Below, piece after piece: positions 10,866 to 22,559 of a DNA stretch of 64,000 bases; position 1 is the stretch's first letter; each line of letters starts with the position of its first letter. A program made the position numbers and the translations under genes. Under the pieces are notes generated by a model. That model searched no databases and was not told where the DNA came from. It saw only the letters and a program-made list of their open reading frames with translations. This DNA comes from Selaginella moellendorffii (Eukaryota; Streptophyta; Lycopodiopsida; Selaginellales; Selaginellaceae), in contig NW_003314328.1 in assembly GCF_000143415.4 (NCBI RefSeq), positions 337,889 to 401,888 of the forward strand, read 5' to 3'.

Positions 10866-11008
10866 ATTTATATTTGTATTTTATTGGTCAAATTTACTTG
10901 GAAATATAGATTAAATCAAAATTTGAAAAATGAAAAGATGTTGGTTCAGGATGAACCAATGTTTTTCTTGTGTTTGAGAAGCCATGAGCTCAACTTGTGA
11001 GCTCATGA

Positions 11009-11030
11009 GCTCAAAACTTACCTGGGCTCG
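11009..11030 (-). repeat. Right terminal inverted repeat of element A
   Basis: Read inward, this end begins CGAGCCCAGGTAAGTTTTGA. It is followed by a GAGCTCATGAGCTC palindrome and another TTGAGCTCA. The block TTGAGCTCA..GAGCT is shared with the 59968 end of the locus B transposon. Confidence 0.7.
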
Positions 11031-11039
11031 AGATAAATG
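11031..11039. repeat. Target site duplication, right copy (element A)
   Basis: The sequence agataaatg differs by one base from agatagatg at 2072-2080. The gypsy reverse transcriptase sequence resumes directly after it with catcattcattgcaatctg, matching the complement of 15608-15627. Confidence 0.8.
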
Positions 11040-13107
11040 CATCATTCATTGCAATCTGATGATATCCACTCCTCAGATCAATCTTGGTAAACACTCATGT
11101 TTCACCAAGCCTATCTAAAATATCATCCATACATGGCATCAGCATTTTATCCTTCACTATCTTTTTGTTCAAGGCATGGTAGTCAATACACATCCACATT
11201 GAACCGTTCTTCTTCTTCATAAGCAAGACTAGAGCACCAAACGGAGACTTACTTGGCTAAATAAATCCAAACTCAAGTAATTCCTTGACTTGTCATTGAA
11301 CTTCTTACTCCTCCACATAACTTAACCAAAATGGACGCCGGTAAACTGGCTGCGTCTTCGGCTCCAACATAATCCCATGCTCCAGACCTCATAATGGAGG
11401 TATGAGGAAGTTTAGATGGAAAAACATTAGAAAACTCCTTGAGTACATCCTATATTGCTGCTTCTGTCCCACACATGCCTTAGTCCCCCAAGTCATGAAC
11501 AAACAACAAGTAACTCGAAAGTGCTTTTCCATTATGACAAACCGGCTTCAAAGATGTAGCGAAGAGCATAACAACTGGAGGTTAAACTCCCTTTCCAAAC
11601 CACACATCTTTAACACCACAGTACTTTAGCGAGACACGCTTAATACTCTACTTTATCTCCAGATCCACCTTCACCAACCATGGCATCCCAAAAATGAGAT
11701 CCACACAATGGATATTTGTGAGATAAAAAGTCTCCACAAGTGTGGTTTTGCCAACCAACACTTCCAACCCCTCTATACAAGCATCGAAATGCTGAGCAAA
11801 GGTAGTTGCACCTTCCACCGTGTATGGAGGAACTCCGCATGTGACCAAGCCATGCTTCGCAATAAACTTTGCCGAAACAAAGTTGTCATTGCTTCCACTA
11901 TCTAGTAAAATCTGCACTAGACTGCCACGGAACACGCCCTCTAGCATCAAAGCTGATTCATGAGTATCCTCGAGCTCCATCTTGTTCCACACACTGTTGA
12001 GTTGATAAGAAATGATCAAAAGCCTTTTCCTCTGACCGGAATGGTTGTCCCCCTCATCCTCACACTGCAAAGTTTGCAACTTTTTAGTATCTGACTTACT
12101 ATTAGTAAAAGATTAGCCACTCTTCTTGCTCTGTTGCTTGTTCTTTAGTTGTGGACAAATAGCTTTGTAGTGTCCAAGCTTGCCGCAATGATGATAACCC
12201 TATTTATAATTCTTCACAAAGAACTTCTGCTTCTTTAACCCCTTTGCATCTGAAGTAATCACCACCGACTTCAACTTATGATGTTTGTTCCCATCTTTGT
12301 GTCCACAGCGATCATCACAATGATTCTTGACAAAAGGAATCCGCAAACGCTTGCGAAACTTATGTTTGTCATAAGTCAACGAGCCACATCAAAGAGCTCT
12401 TCCAAACTTTCTATAGGCTGAGAATGACGCAAGTGTTGCCACATGCTCTCACTATGAAGGCCATCAATGAAGTAGGACTTGTTCTGATCTGGATCCTTTG
12501 TTGGAACACGGCTAATCAAACGAATAAGCTTCTCAATATAGTCCCCGAATGTCATTTTCCCTTGCTGGAAATGTCAAAGTTCTGTGCGAGCATTTTTCAC
12601 ATCATAGTGAGGGGAAAAACATAAATGGAAAGCAGCCTCAAACTCATCCATAGTTGACACTGGTGGTTTCTTATCCACAACACGAAACTCCTCAAGCCAA
12701 TTCCACCATCGAAGACCTACATCATGCAAAACCATTAGAATAGCCATTAAAGCCTCTACATCTGGAGTTCCCCTAGCAACTAAGAACTTCTTCATATTGG
12801 CTAGCCAAGCGAGACACTTGTTCACACCACCATTACCGGAAAAGGTTAGAATCTTGAGTTGATCTACCAAGGAAGGCTTACTTGGAGCGCTACTATGTCC
12901 AGCCTTGAGTGCCTCAACATGCTCATGCATGGTATCCATCATGTTATGCATCTTGTTTTGCATCTCTTGCTGATTTCGATTAAGGGCTTGCAGCTCATAA
13001 ATAACATCTTGAATGGTCCAAATCTCCACAGCTCTATTGGCACCATCTTTAGCACCACCATCAACAATAGGATTCCAGCACTCAACTTGGTCGGCCATTG
13101 CAACCAA
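11040..13107 (-). pseudogene. Ty3/gypsy G1 gag, protease and first part of RT
   Basis: This is the proximal half of the minus-strand element. Gag starts near 13098 (MADQVE) and its capsid-like part runs to 12574 (VDQLKILTFSGNGG, CLAWLANMKKFL). The rest of gag, with a CCHC knuckle missing its first Cys (YHHCGKLGHYKAIC), lies at about 12120-12570. The aspartic protease is at 11648-12079, with active-site LLDSGSNDNF and GMPWLVKV. The start of RT follows to 11040, with complement of the ALNKKIVKDK-type and YHQI motifs. Frames change several times. It pairs with 1-2079 across element A. No convincing 5' LTR or primer binding site is seen upstream at 13110-13313. Confidence 0.9.
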
Positions 13108-13313
13108 CTCCTCTTATACCTCCAACTGGCTAAAGGGTTTATCACTTAATTGTAGGGCCCTTTCTTTATCCTATTATCCTGACCTGGTGCATAACAATCC
13201 TCCCCTCATCAAGGAATGATCATCCATAATCATACTTAGGCCACCCTCTGGTCACCATAGTCCTTCTCTTAGGGTCTACCAAACCTTGGTTCTCCCTCTA
13301 GATCCATTATGTT

Positions 13314-13546
13314 TGTTAGGCGCCAGCTTTGACTACATGGTCAACGTCAGTCAAAGGGAGGCTCAAGGGTATATTAATGCATGTTAGGGTAAGGGACTTA
13401 ACCTACCCTAGGGCTCATAGTGGAGCGGCAGCGCAGTGGAGCTTTTGAGGTAGCTCGGGGGTGGTTGGATGGTGAGGAACCTCAAGAGGTGGCGTAGCAT
13501 AGTCTATTGCGACTAGATCTCTATCTTTTTGTGCCGGATCATAACA
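13314..13546 (+). repeat. Left LTR of gypsy element G2
   Basis: The 233-bp repeat begins TGTTAGGCGCC and ends CATAACA, with matching TGTTA and TAACA tips. Its first 116 bp recur at 17903-18018 with a few differences. It contains several TTGAC or GTCAA motifs in its first 50 bp. A primer binding site follows after one base. Confidence 0.9.
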
Positions 13547-13547
13547 T

Positions 13548-13560
13548 TGGTATCAGAGGG
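13548..13560 (+). other. Primer binding site of G2 (tRNA-iMet type)
   Basis: TGGTATCAGAGGG starts two bases after the LTR. TGGTATCAGAG is complementary to the 3' end of plant initiator tRNA-Met, the usual primer of plant LTR retrotransposons. Confidence 0.85.
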
Positions 13561-13572
13561 AGGTTAGTTGTG

Positions 13573-14639
13573 ATGGCCGACTAAGCTGAACGCTAGAATC
13601 CTATTGTCGATGGTGGTGCCGATGATGGTGCCGACGAAGCTGCACCATCAAGATATGGTTCATGAACTGCAAGCCCTTAATCGCAATCAGCAAGAGATGC
13701 AAGACGAGATGCATGGCATGATGGATACCATGCGTGGGCATGTTGAGGCACTCGAGGCTAGACAGGGTAGTGCTCCAAGTAAGCCTTCTTTGGTAGATCG
13801 ACTCAAGATTCCAACTTTTTCTGGTGATGGTGGTGTGGACGAGTGTCTCGCTTGGCTAGCCAATGTGAAGAAGTTCTTGGCTGCTAGAGGAACTCCAGAT
13901 GCAGAGGCTTTAGTGGCTATTCCAATGGTTTTGCGTGATGCGGGTCTTCGATGGTGGAATTGGCTTGAGGAGTCCCGTGTTGCGGATAAGAAACCACCAG
14001 TGTCTACCATGGATGAGTTTGGCTGCTTTCCGTTTACGTTTTGCCCCTCTTTACTACGTGGAGAATGCTAGTACAGAAATTCGACATTTCCAGCAAGGGA
14101 AAATGACGCTCGGGGACTATATTGAGAAGCTTACTCGCTTGATTAGTCATGTTCCAATGAAGGATCCGGATCAGAACAAGTCCTACTTCATTGATGGCCT
14201 ATATAGTGAGAGCATGCGGCAACACTTGCATCATTCTCAGCCTACAAAGAGTTTGGAGGAGCTCTTTGATGTAGCTCGTCGACTTGACAATGATAAGCAC
14301 AAGTCTCGCAAGTGTTCACAGAGTCCTTCTATCGAGAATCGTCGTGATGATTGCTGTGGACACAAGGATGGGAACAAGCATCACAAATTGAAGTCGATGG
14401 TGACTACTTTAGATGCAAAGGGGTCCAAAAAGCAGAAGTTCTTTGTGAAGAATTATAGACAGGGTTGTCATCATTGCGGCGAACTTGGACACTACAAGGC
14501 TGATTGTCTGCAATTGAAGAACAAGCAGCAGGACAAGAAGAATGGCCAATCTTCTTCTCACGATAAGTCAGATACTAAAAAGTTGCAAACTTTGCAGCGT
14601 AAGGATGAGGAGAACAACCATTCTGGTCGGAGGAAGTGA
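13573..14639 (+). pseudogene. G2 gag
   Basis: The start ATGGCCGAC at 13573 matches MADQ of G1 but is followed at once by a stop (TAA where G1 has CAA). A frame change then leads into the capsid-like region (about 13660-14020, DRLKIPTFSGDGG and RWWNWLEE). Relative to G1, two bases are missing near 14019, which shifts the frame. The second half carries the CCHC knuckle CHHCGELGHYKADC (about 14467-14508). Gag ends at TGA 14637-14639. G1 has an Arg codon there and reads on into the protease, so the ancestral element had a single gag-pol frame and this stop fits a CGA to TGA change. Confidence 0.88.
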
Positions 14640-14642
14640 CTT

Positions 14643-17600
14643 TTGATTGTTGCTCGTCAGCTCAATTGTGTGTGGAACAAAATGGAACTCGAGGATACGC
14701 GTGAATCAGCTTTAATGCTGGAGGGCGTGTTCCGTGGTGATCCAGTGCGGATTTTACTGGATAGTGGGAGCGATGACAACTTTGTTTCGGCAAAGTTTAT
14801 TGCGGAGCATAGCCTGGTCACACGCGGAGTTCTTCCATATACAATGGAAGGTGCAACTACCTCTACTCAGCATTTCGATGCTTGTGTCGAGGGGCTGGAA
14901 GTGTTGGTTGGCAAAACCACACTTGTGGAGACTTTTTATCTCGCAAATATTCATCATGTGGATCTCATTCTTGGGATGCCATGGTTGGTGAAGGTGGATC
15001 CAGAGATAAAGTGGAGTATTAAACGTATCTCGTTAGAGTATGATGGCGTTAAAGATGTGTGGTTTGGAGAGGGCATTCAACCACTAATTGTTATGCTCTC
15101 TGCTACATCTTTGAAGCGGGCTTGTCGTAATGGAAAAGCACTTTCGAGTTACTTGCTGTTTGTTCGTGACTTGGGGGACCAAGGCACGTGTGGGGGAGAA
15201 GCAGCAGTGCGGGATGTACTTGACGAGTTTTCTGATATTTTTCCATTTGAACTTCCTCATGGATTACCTCCGTTACGAGGTGTGGAGCATGGGATTACAT
15301 TGGAGCCGGGGACGCGGCCAATTTACGGGTGTCCATTTCGGTTAAGTTATGCGGAGGAGCAAGAAGTTCAACGACAAGTCAAGGAATTACTTGAGTTTGG
15401 ATTTATTCAGCCAAGTAAGTCTCCGTTTGGTGCTCCGGTCTTGTTTGTGAAGAAGAAAGATGGTTCAATGCGGATGTGTATTGACTACCGTGCTTTAAAC
15501 AAAAAGACAGTGAAGGACAAGATGCCGATGCCACGTGTGGATGATATCCTGGACAAGCTTGGTAAAGCACAAGTGTTTACCAAGATTGATCTGAGGAGTG
15601 AATATCATCAGATTGCAATGGATGATGCATCTAACTCCAAGACGGCATTCAACACAAGCTTTGGACATTTTGAGTTTACAGTTATGCCGTTTGGTTTGAC
15701 GAATGCACCTGCCACATTTACTTGGTTGATGACGGAGGTATTTGGGTGTTATCTTCATGAGTTTGTGGAGATTTTCTTGGACGATATTCTTGTTTTTAGC
15801 AAGAATATGGAGTAGCATAGGGTGCATTTGCGCAAGGTTCTTTTGTTACTTCGAGACAGCAAACTTTATGCGAAGAAGAGCAAATGTGAATTTGCAAAGT
15901 CAAAGGTGGAATACCTCAGCCATATTGTGACATCTAAGGGTGTCAAGACGGATCCAAGGAAGGTGGCTGTGGTGGAAAACTAGCTTACACCAACTATAGT
16001 TGTGCAGTTTTCTTGGTATGGCTAGTTACTACTGACGTTTCCAGCATAAGTTTGCAGAGGTGGCTATTCCTTTGACGCAGTTGTTACGCAAAAATGTGCC
16101 ATTTGAGTGGAAGAAGCCACAAGGGGAGAGTTTTGTGGCGCTGAAACGATTGTTGAGTGAGACTCCAGTGCTTCGCATTGCTAATCCATCAAAACTTTAC
16201 GAGGTGACATGTGATGCGAGTGGTTATGCACTAGGAAGAGTTCTCATGCAAGAGGGACAGCCTATTGCATATGAGAGTTGAACTTTGAATTCTGCGGAGC
16301 AACACTATTCCACATATAAGCAAGAGTTACTCTCTATTATTCATGCTTTGCGGGCGTGGCGGCACTATCTTTATGGTGCAGTGTTCGTGGTGTTGACATG
16401 GAGTTTGGGGAGTTTCCTATTGACCATCGTCCGGGAAAATCCAATGTGGTGGCAGATGCTTTATCTCATGTTTGTCATATGACAACATTACAAACACGAT
16501 TTTGTCATCATTTGAGTAAGGTGGTCAGTGAGTTTGGGTAGTTGGTTAAGTATGCTTAGGCTCAGGATGCTGAGGTGGCCTCTTTGCGAGACCAGATGGA
16601 AGCTCCTTTCTCATTGGTGGATGGGATTCTCTATTACAATGACCGTGTATATTTGCCACGGGTGGATGCGTTAATTACTCAAGTTTTATTCCACTATCAT
16701 GATCGTCCAGAGGCCGGTCATTTTGGGGGGAAGAAGACGTATAAGTTGATTAAGCACAACTTTTATTGGAGGAATATGAATGCTGATATCCTCAAGTATT
16801 GTGAATCATATGAGCTTTGTCAGCGGGTTAAGGTGCCACGGGAGAAGCCGGGGGGACTTTTGCAACCTTTACCTATTCCTCAGAGCCGTTGGTATAGTAT
16901 CTCTATGGACTTCATCACTTGTTTGCCACAAACATAGAGGCAAAAAAAGCAAGTATGGGTCATAGTGGATTGGTTGATGAAGTATGTGCGATTGTTGGCT
17001 CTTCGGAAGTCTGTCACTGCCTCAAACTTGGCTGCAGTTTACTTGGAGAAGGTTTTTCTTGATTTTGGTTTGCCGGAGGACATCATTAGTGATCGAGATT
17101 CAAAGTTCACCAATGGATTTTGGAAAAACATTGCAAAGGCTATGCAAGTGACTATGAAACTCTCGAGTGGAGATCATCCTCAGATGGATGGGCAAACCGA
17201 GCGTGTGAATCAGGTGGTGGAGGATATGCTACGTTGTAGCATTGGTCAAAGGCAAGGACAATGGGATTTATATCTTCCGTTGGTGCAATTTGCTTACAAC
17301 AATAGCCAACACAGTGGAACCAAGTTAAGTCCTTACTTTGCCATGTTTGGAAGGCATCCTCAAACAGCAATGGAGTTGAAATTGCATTTGAGTAAGGACG
17401 TTCAAGATAAGCTTGATTCCGAGGCAACTGATCTGGCCACAGAACTTGAGGAGATCTTGGTGGTGTGCAAACGGAATTTGCAAGCAGCTTAGGATAGAGC
17501 GGAGAAGTTTGCCAATGAGCATCGCCAATTCTAGGAATATAAGGTGGGTGATCTTGTCTTTGTGCGCGTGATCTTTCCGTCAAGTGAGCGGCGGAACACC

Positions 17601-17830
17601 TTGGTGCCTTTACGGACAGGGAAGAGTGATAAACTTTCCTATCAATATGCTGGTCCATATGAAGTGCTGGAGCGCATTGGTAAAGCGGCTTATAGGGTGC
17701 GGCTGCCAGCTAGGGTGAAAATTCATCCGGTATTTTATGTCAGCCAGTTGAAAGGTGTACTATCTTGGAGTGACAGGCCCAATGCCTCCTTGATGTATAT
17801 AGCTGTGGAAGATGGACCAAGAGCTTGAGC
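14643..17830 (+). pseudogene. G2 pol (protease, RT, RNase H, integrase)
   Basis: Domains in order are a protease with [10 protein letters not shown] (about 14755), a reverse transcriptase with [12 protein letters not shown] and catalytic FLDDIL (about 15775), RNase H (about 16190-16480), an integrase zinc-binding region (about 16710-16830), an integrase core with MDFITCLPQT, ISDRDSKF and the TERVN glutamate, and a GPY/F module (YAGPYEVLERIG, about 17650). Defects are TAG at 15813-15815, a stop near 15981, a frame shift near 16015, a 75-nt deletion in RNase H near 16400 (G1 keeps the segment), a stop at 16936 and others. A polypurine tract (about 17888-17902) follows. No clear chromodomain is seen after SQLK. 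Confidence 0.92.
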
Positions 17831-17887
17831 AGAGTTCCCCAGAAAGGGTGATCACCGATACAACTTGTCCTTGGGACAAGGACTTTG

Positions 17888-17902
17888 TTGGGGGGGAAGA
17901 AT
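17888..17902 (+). other. Polypurine tract of G2
   Basis: The G-rich run gggggggaagaat lies directly before the right LTR at 17903. This is the expected place for the plus-strand primer. Confidence 0.75.
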
Positions 17903-18018
17903 TGTTAGGCGCCAGCTTTGACTATGTGGTCAACGTCAGTCAAAGGGAGGCTCAAGAGTATATTAAGGCATGTTAGGGTAAGGGAATTAACCTACCCTAG
18001 GGCTCACAGTGGAGCGGC
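17903..18018 (+). repeat. Right LTR of G2 (truncated by assembly gap)
   Basis: It starts TGTTAGGCGCC and matches 13314-13429 with about eight differences by eye. It then runs into the gap. The expected end, about 233 bp from the start, falls inside the N run. Confidence 0.9.
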
Positions 18019-18178
18019 NNNNNNNNNNNNNNNNNNNNNNNNNNNNNNNNNNNNNNNNNNNNNNNNNNNNNNNNNNNNNNNNNNNNNNNNNNNNNNNNNN
18101 NNNNNNNNNNNNNNNNNNNNNNNNNNNNNNNNNNNNNNNNNNNNNNNNNNNNNNNNNNNNNNNNNNNNNNNNNNNNNN
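18019..18178. other. Assembly gap (160 N)
   Basis: This is a run of 160 undetermined bases. It hides the end of the G2 right LTR and any target duplication, so the true length here may differ. Confidence 0.99.
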
Positions 18179-18330
18179 TTGCTTCATCAATCTTTTACAG
18201 TCTTTAAAGTCTTTTTTCAGTGTGAGGAAAATTTTTCTTGAGTGTGTTGAGTCTTGAGTGTCAAGAATTTTTCTTGAGTATCAAGAAATTTCCCAACTGT
18301 CGAAACCTTGAGTGTTCTTGAAGGACAGTT
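18179..18330. repeat. Short direct and inverted repeats after the gap
   Basis: Variants of cttgagtgtcaagaattttt recur three to four times between 18240 and 18320, partly self-complementary (cttgagtgtcaag, cttgagtatcaag). No coding sequence is recognised. Confidence 0.45.
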
Positions 18331-18629
18331 GTAACCACTTTGATTTTTATAGAGATATGTGTATTGATCTTCTGCCATTTCCTATTGAATTGGGTAGTCT
18401 TTGTATTAAAAAAAAACATAAACTTAGTCTTCTTTGGCATCTACATCCACAAAAGGAGGAGTTATATAGTATTATGCTCTCTAACTGTGGGCTCTTCTTG
18501 TTTATGAGCTTATGCCATTGCTTTTGCATAACATGGCAAATTATAGCCCACGTCATTGATCCATTTAATATACACAACCATGATGGAATTATTATAATGA
18601 GAAATTTATACTTTATTATCACCTTTTAT

Positions 18630-18915
18630 GAAATGTCCCAAGAACACCTTCAAATGCACTCTCCTTCTCCAGTGCAAAAACTGCACGGCCAGTCTCTTTA
18701 GCTGCTAGCACCATCGAATCAAAACCTATTGTAACATCAAGCACAATCCCCTTAGGAGGATAAAACAACTCTAAAAGGATTTGCATGGCCTTTGGTGAAT
18801 AGTGTCGATAGCCAGGGAACTCTATATGATGGTCCTCGTTGATGACATTTGGGATGATATCTGTTGAGTTATTTCATCCACTTGGAATATGTTACAACAC
18901 AATGACATTTAGTAG
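18630..18915 (-). pseudogene. Relic of the methyltransferase-like exon (third copy)
   Basis: The minus strand encodes a diverged copy of the last methylase-like exon of element A. It reads PGYRHYSPKAMQILLELF, then GIVLDVTIGFDSM at the motif I position, then AAKETGRAVFALEKE. It is nearer than the element A copy to a standard motif I spacing. No motif IV exon, ParB-like part or transposon ends were found around it, so it is an isolated fragment. With the copies at 2603-3007 and 57290-57390 it helps define conserved positions. Confidence 0.7.
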
Positions 18916-20114
18916 CTCTTAGCATCATTGCCAACTTCTCATATAGTGACTTCTTTTCTCTTTTCTTTTTTTCTTTTTTTTCCTTTTCTTTCACTCTTTT
19001 CTATTGCCTTTCCAGGACTTGTATCCTTGCAATAGCAGGCTCAAGCTTGGATTTTAGTCTTGGGGTGGTATCAACTCTAATTGTTTGGGAGCTCATTCAT
19101 TTCTCAACTTCTCTCCCATAACTTCTAGATTCTTCTCTACATCAGATCCATCCACACCTCATTAGTGTCATTCTAAGTCACTCACAATCACCATTTGATT
19201 ATTCCTAAATTCACTACATCTTTATCTATCACTCATTATATTTACCCACCTCACTTTTCTCCACTATTCTCACCATGCACACATCAATTTGGAGACATCT
19301 TTACATCACATTATCTACCATACTTATATATAGTAAATGCAACATGAAGTAGCCTTTTCTGACATATAAATCATAAGATATAGAGCAAACTCTATCGATA
19401 TAGCACTCTCTCGACAAATACTAGCAGCTGATTTCAACTAGCCAGAATGCCCTGATTGCAGCAATAAGCCAAGCACTACAGACAAGCAGACATTATTTCT
19501 TGAACCCACATAGACACAATAAGACACAATGGTCTATGTAGATGTTGCCACTAGCTGCAAGCTTTTTCTTCTCCAACGATTATTATACAAGCTGCTGGAA
19601 ACTTTGACAATCATCATATACTACAAGATTCCCTCAACTACCAGTCCACTCAAGTCAACAAACATTCCTCTCATCATCCATCACTATGGCTGCAATCTTT
19701 CCATTCCACTACACATCCCAAATTGGCCAACACATTGGGTGTTCCTCAAACTGGCCCAAACTTGCTCCTAAAGTTCTAAGAAAAGTGGAAGAAAAATCTC
19801 AAAATTTGGAGTCTAAATTAGTGTTTTATTCCCTCTTGGAGTTTTACTCATTTTTCTTTATTTTTCTTTTTTCTTCATCATTTTCTTCTTTCTTCCACTT
19901 TTCTTGGGTTGAGTTCTTAGTTCTATGATCAAGTTTTCCCCATATGGTTTCCCATTGATCCTAGAACTTTACAACTTCTTCTCCCTCCTTTTTTTTTTTG
20001 TTTTCTTTTTGGTTCTCTTTCTTGCAGCAGTTGCCGACACTGGGCATTACATTAGAGCTTTTAGTAGAAATTTAGTTATGGGTTCCCATGTGTGACGGAG
20101 TTTAATGCAATTTC
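18916..20114. other. Noncoding stretch with pyrimidine-rich tracts
   Basis: Long T- and C-rich runs occur near 18955-19000, 19840-19905 and 19980-20020. Open frames are short and unlike known proteins. I see no gene. Confidence 0.5.
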
Positions 20115-20344
20115 TCATGGTAGCTGTTAGGATATATATAGCATTTAAGCAAGATTCCTTGGAATATTCCACTATCAAAATATTCTAGGGACATAAGGAT
20201 ATTCTGGGAAAAGGGGTATATACCCCCTTCTCCCCCATTTTCTAAGTAGGGGAGTTCACACAAGAGATATGTTTTGAGCAAGATTTCAGAGTATAAGAAA
20301 GTGTTCTCCCCACCATTGAGAGGCTCCCCTTTCAATAGCTCTTC

Positions 20345-20690
20345 ACAATTATGACAATTTTATTTATAGTTTTTCACAAAGAACTTTTGCTTCTTTAACA
20401 TTTTCATATCCAAAATAACTACCACAGACTTTAGTTTGGGATGTTTGTTCCCATCCTTATATCTACAACAATCATCACAATAATACCTAACTAACAATAA
20501 ACTCCTCAAACACTTACAAAACTTGTATTTGTTATTATCAAATTGACAAACCACATCAAAATGGTTCTCCAAACTCTTTATAGGTTGGAAATGATGCAAG
20601 TGCTACTTCATGCTCTCATTTTGAAAACCATAAATGAAGTAAGATTTATACTAATTTGAATCCTTCGTTGGAACACAACTAATTAAGTAA
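20345..20690 (-). pseudogene. Gypsy gag fragment (G1/G2 family)
   Basis: The minus strand matches the gag segment before the zinc knuckle in G2 (about 14230-14460), with FQPIKSLE, DDCCRYKDGNKHPKLKS and KKQKFFVKNYK. It is a short isolated relic, interrupted by stops. Its abrupt ends suggest truncation by later insertions. Confidence 0.75.
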
Positions 20691-22559
20691 GTCCTTCCTT
20701 GCTGAAAATATTAGAGTTCTATGCAAAATAACAACTCAAGCTTAAAAATATTCATTACATCAACCATGTAAAGATAAAAGAAAGAATAAAAAGCTTACCT
20801 CAAGCTTCTTCATATTGTATCTCTTCCACACTCTCGATTTATGCAAAGATTTGATGGATTAAGCTTCTTTTTTCCAATGGAAGTACCTCCTCATTCCTCA
20901 ACAAATGAAAAAGTTCCTTCATCATTCCCTCTAGTCACAAGGATCACAATCCCTTGTCTAATCCATATCACCAAAAATAACACATTAGCTTCCAAAAGAA
21001 TGTCCACAGGTGAGGTAATCCATTCAAAGATATAAAATAAAATACAAAACATTTGTAGTGTTTTCAATATGAAGTTCCAGCTGGGCAACTCTAGCATGGA
21101 GTTCCTCATTGCACCACCACATAGAGAGCTGGCACAGAAAGAAGATGTTACAATAAGAAAAATACAAAGAAACCTTGAATATAAAATCTTCAAATACAAA
21201 CTCAACATCTTGTGTTACTTCTGGGGATTACGTGCAAAAAATGGAATTAATGACACTTGATAACACCATTTTGACTGTTGCCTTTTGGATTGATGGGATT
21301 AGTTCCTTAGATAGGTAAACACCAAACTGAAAGTGATTGGGATTCAATTACCTTACAATTCAGTTTTGTTCGTGATAGGAATGGTACTATCATTTTTTTA
21401 TGAGCAATGGACTTACTCCTCTCTTAAGCATCTTTTTGAATCGGATCCTCCAATTTAGTCACTTCTGTATTACAGCAATATCTTTTGACAATGCAATGTC
21501 CCACTTGCCCAATAGTGCTTGGATGGTGCAAATATTCTACAGCACCACTCCCTTCTCAACCTGTGTCCATAGAGCACCTACAACTTGAAATGAATTGTCA
21601 ATTGCAATTGGATTTTTTATCCAACTAATCTCTTGCAGCACAAAAGTTTCACAACGTCCTTTACTAGCCAATGGATAGACCCCAAGTGCCCACATCACCT
21701 CCTCCTTCGTCATTGGTGTGCTCCTCTTTGCATTTGGCTTGCCACTCTCTTTTTGAGTGAGATCAATGTCAATGGCCAAAGCCAACTTAAGAATAAGACT
21801 TAGTCAAAGTCAGGAATCCTTCTTCTTTTGGTTATAGTGGGGGGATTAAGGAAATATTTAGCTTGGAGAGGGTGCGTCTCTTGGTTCTAGGGGTTGACAA
21901 GAGGGCAAACAACCATTTTCCAAGTAGAGCATATATGTTGGAATGGGAGTGGAATAAAGAAAAGGTTCATGAAAGAAATGTTTAGTCTAATAGCCTTGGA
22001 GCATGTGGAGCGAAGGTTGGCAGTGCAATGGCGACTACAGGCATTTGAGAAGAGCATCACAGTGAGGATCACTCAAGATCAATAAATTTATATAAGTTGT
22101 TCAACCTATGGACAACCTTGGATATTGGCAAAGGTTCTAGCAGAGATCGCTGATGAGGCTAGTGACAAAGCTAGGCAGCCACCTCCCTAGTGTGTTGTTG
22201 TGAGGAGCAACATCTTTTGGTGCATTTCTTGGGAATTGAAAGTGATGTGGAAATTGTGGTGGAAGAGTGAGTGCCAGGAGAAGCTAGGCTACCTTCACCA
22301 AATCAAAAGCCGTTCCTTCCAAGTGGTGTATGAGCCAAAGAAGTTGAGGGTACTTTGTGAGACTTGTCAAAGAGCAAGAGCAAGAGGAAAGATGAGTGAA
22401 GTAACGACATGAGAGAGAAGTCAGAATTCTTGTGAGAAATCCACCACTAATTTATGATCCCCAAAGTCCAAAAGCTAGGAGTGCAAATCCCTTGCCAACT
22501 AGTCCTATCAGAGAGTAGGAGAATGATCAAGACCAAGAAGACAAGTGGCAAAAGTTCTA
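20691..22559. other. Unassigned stretch, probably decayed retroelement
   Basis: Only short, unrecognised frames are present. The last part leads directly into a gag relic at 22560 and may be its leader. Nothing firm can be called. Confidence 0.35.

Larger units (their letters stand above)
2081..11030. mobile_element. Element A: 8.95-kb MULE-type DNA transposon with ParB/methylase-like cargo
   Basis: This insertion splits gypsy element G1 inside its reverse transcriptase. It has imperfect terminal inverted repeats (GGGCTGGGTAGTTTTTGAGC at the left; the right end read inward shares GGTA and TTTTGAGCT), a 9-bp target duplication and an empty site visible in G2. It carries two divergent genes. 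A minus-strand gene (2600-6960) encodes a ParB-like and DNA-methyltransferase-like protein. A plus-strand gene (7544-10865) encodes a MULE-like transposase with a WRKY-GCM1/FLYWCH-like finger and a SWIM finger. A hairpin array lies in the first intron of the minus gene, and a long foldback lies between the two genes. Both genes contain stops, so the copy looks inactive. The MULE assignment rests on the duplication length, the transposase motifs and the SWIM domain. Confidence 0.8.

Noticed and set aside
13325-13365. TTGAC motifs in the G2 LTR as further transposase sites
   Set aside because: They are not evenly spaced, lie in an unrelated element, and TTGAC is common in plant promoters.
17918-18257. 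Open frames crossing the N run
   Set aside because: They exist only because undetermined bases contain no stops; the sequence before the gap is LTR.
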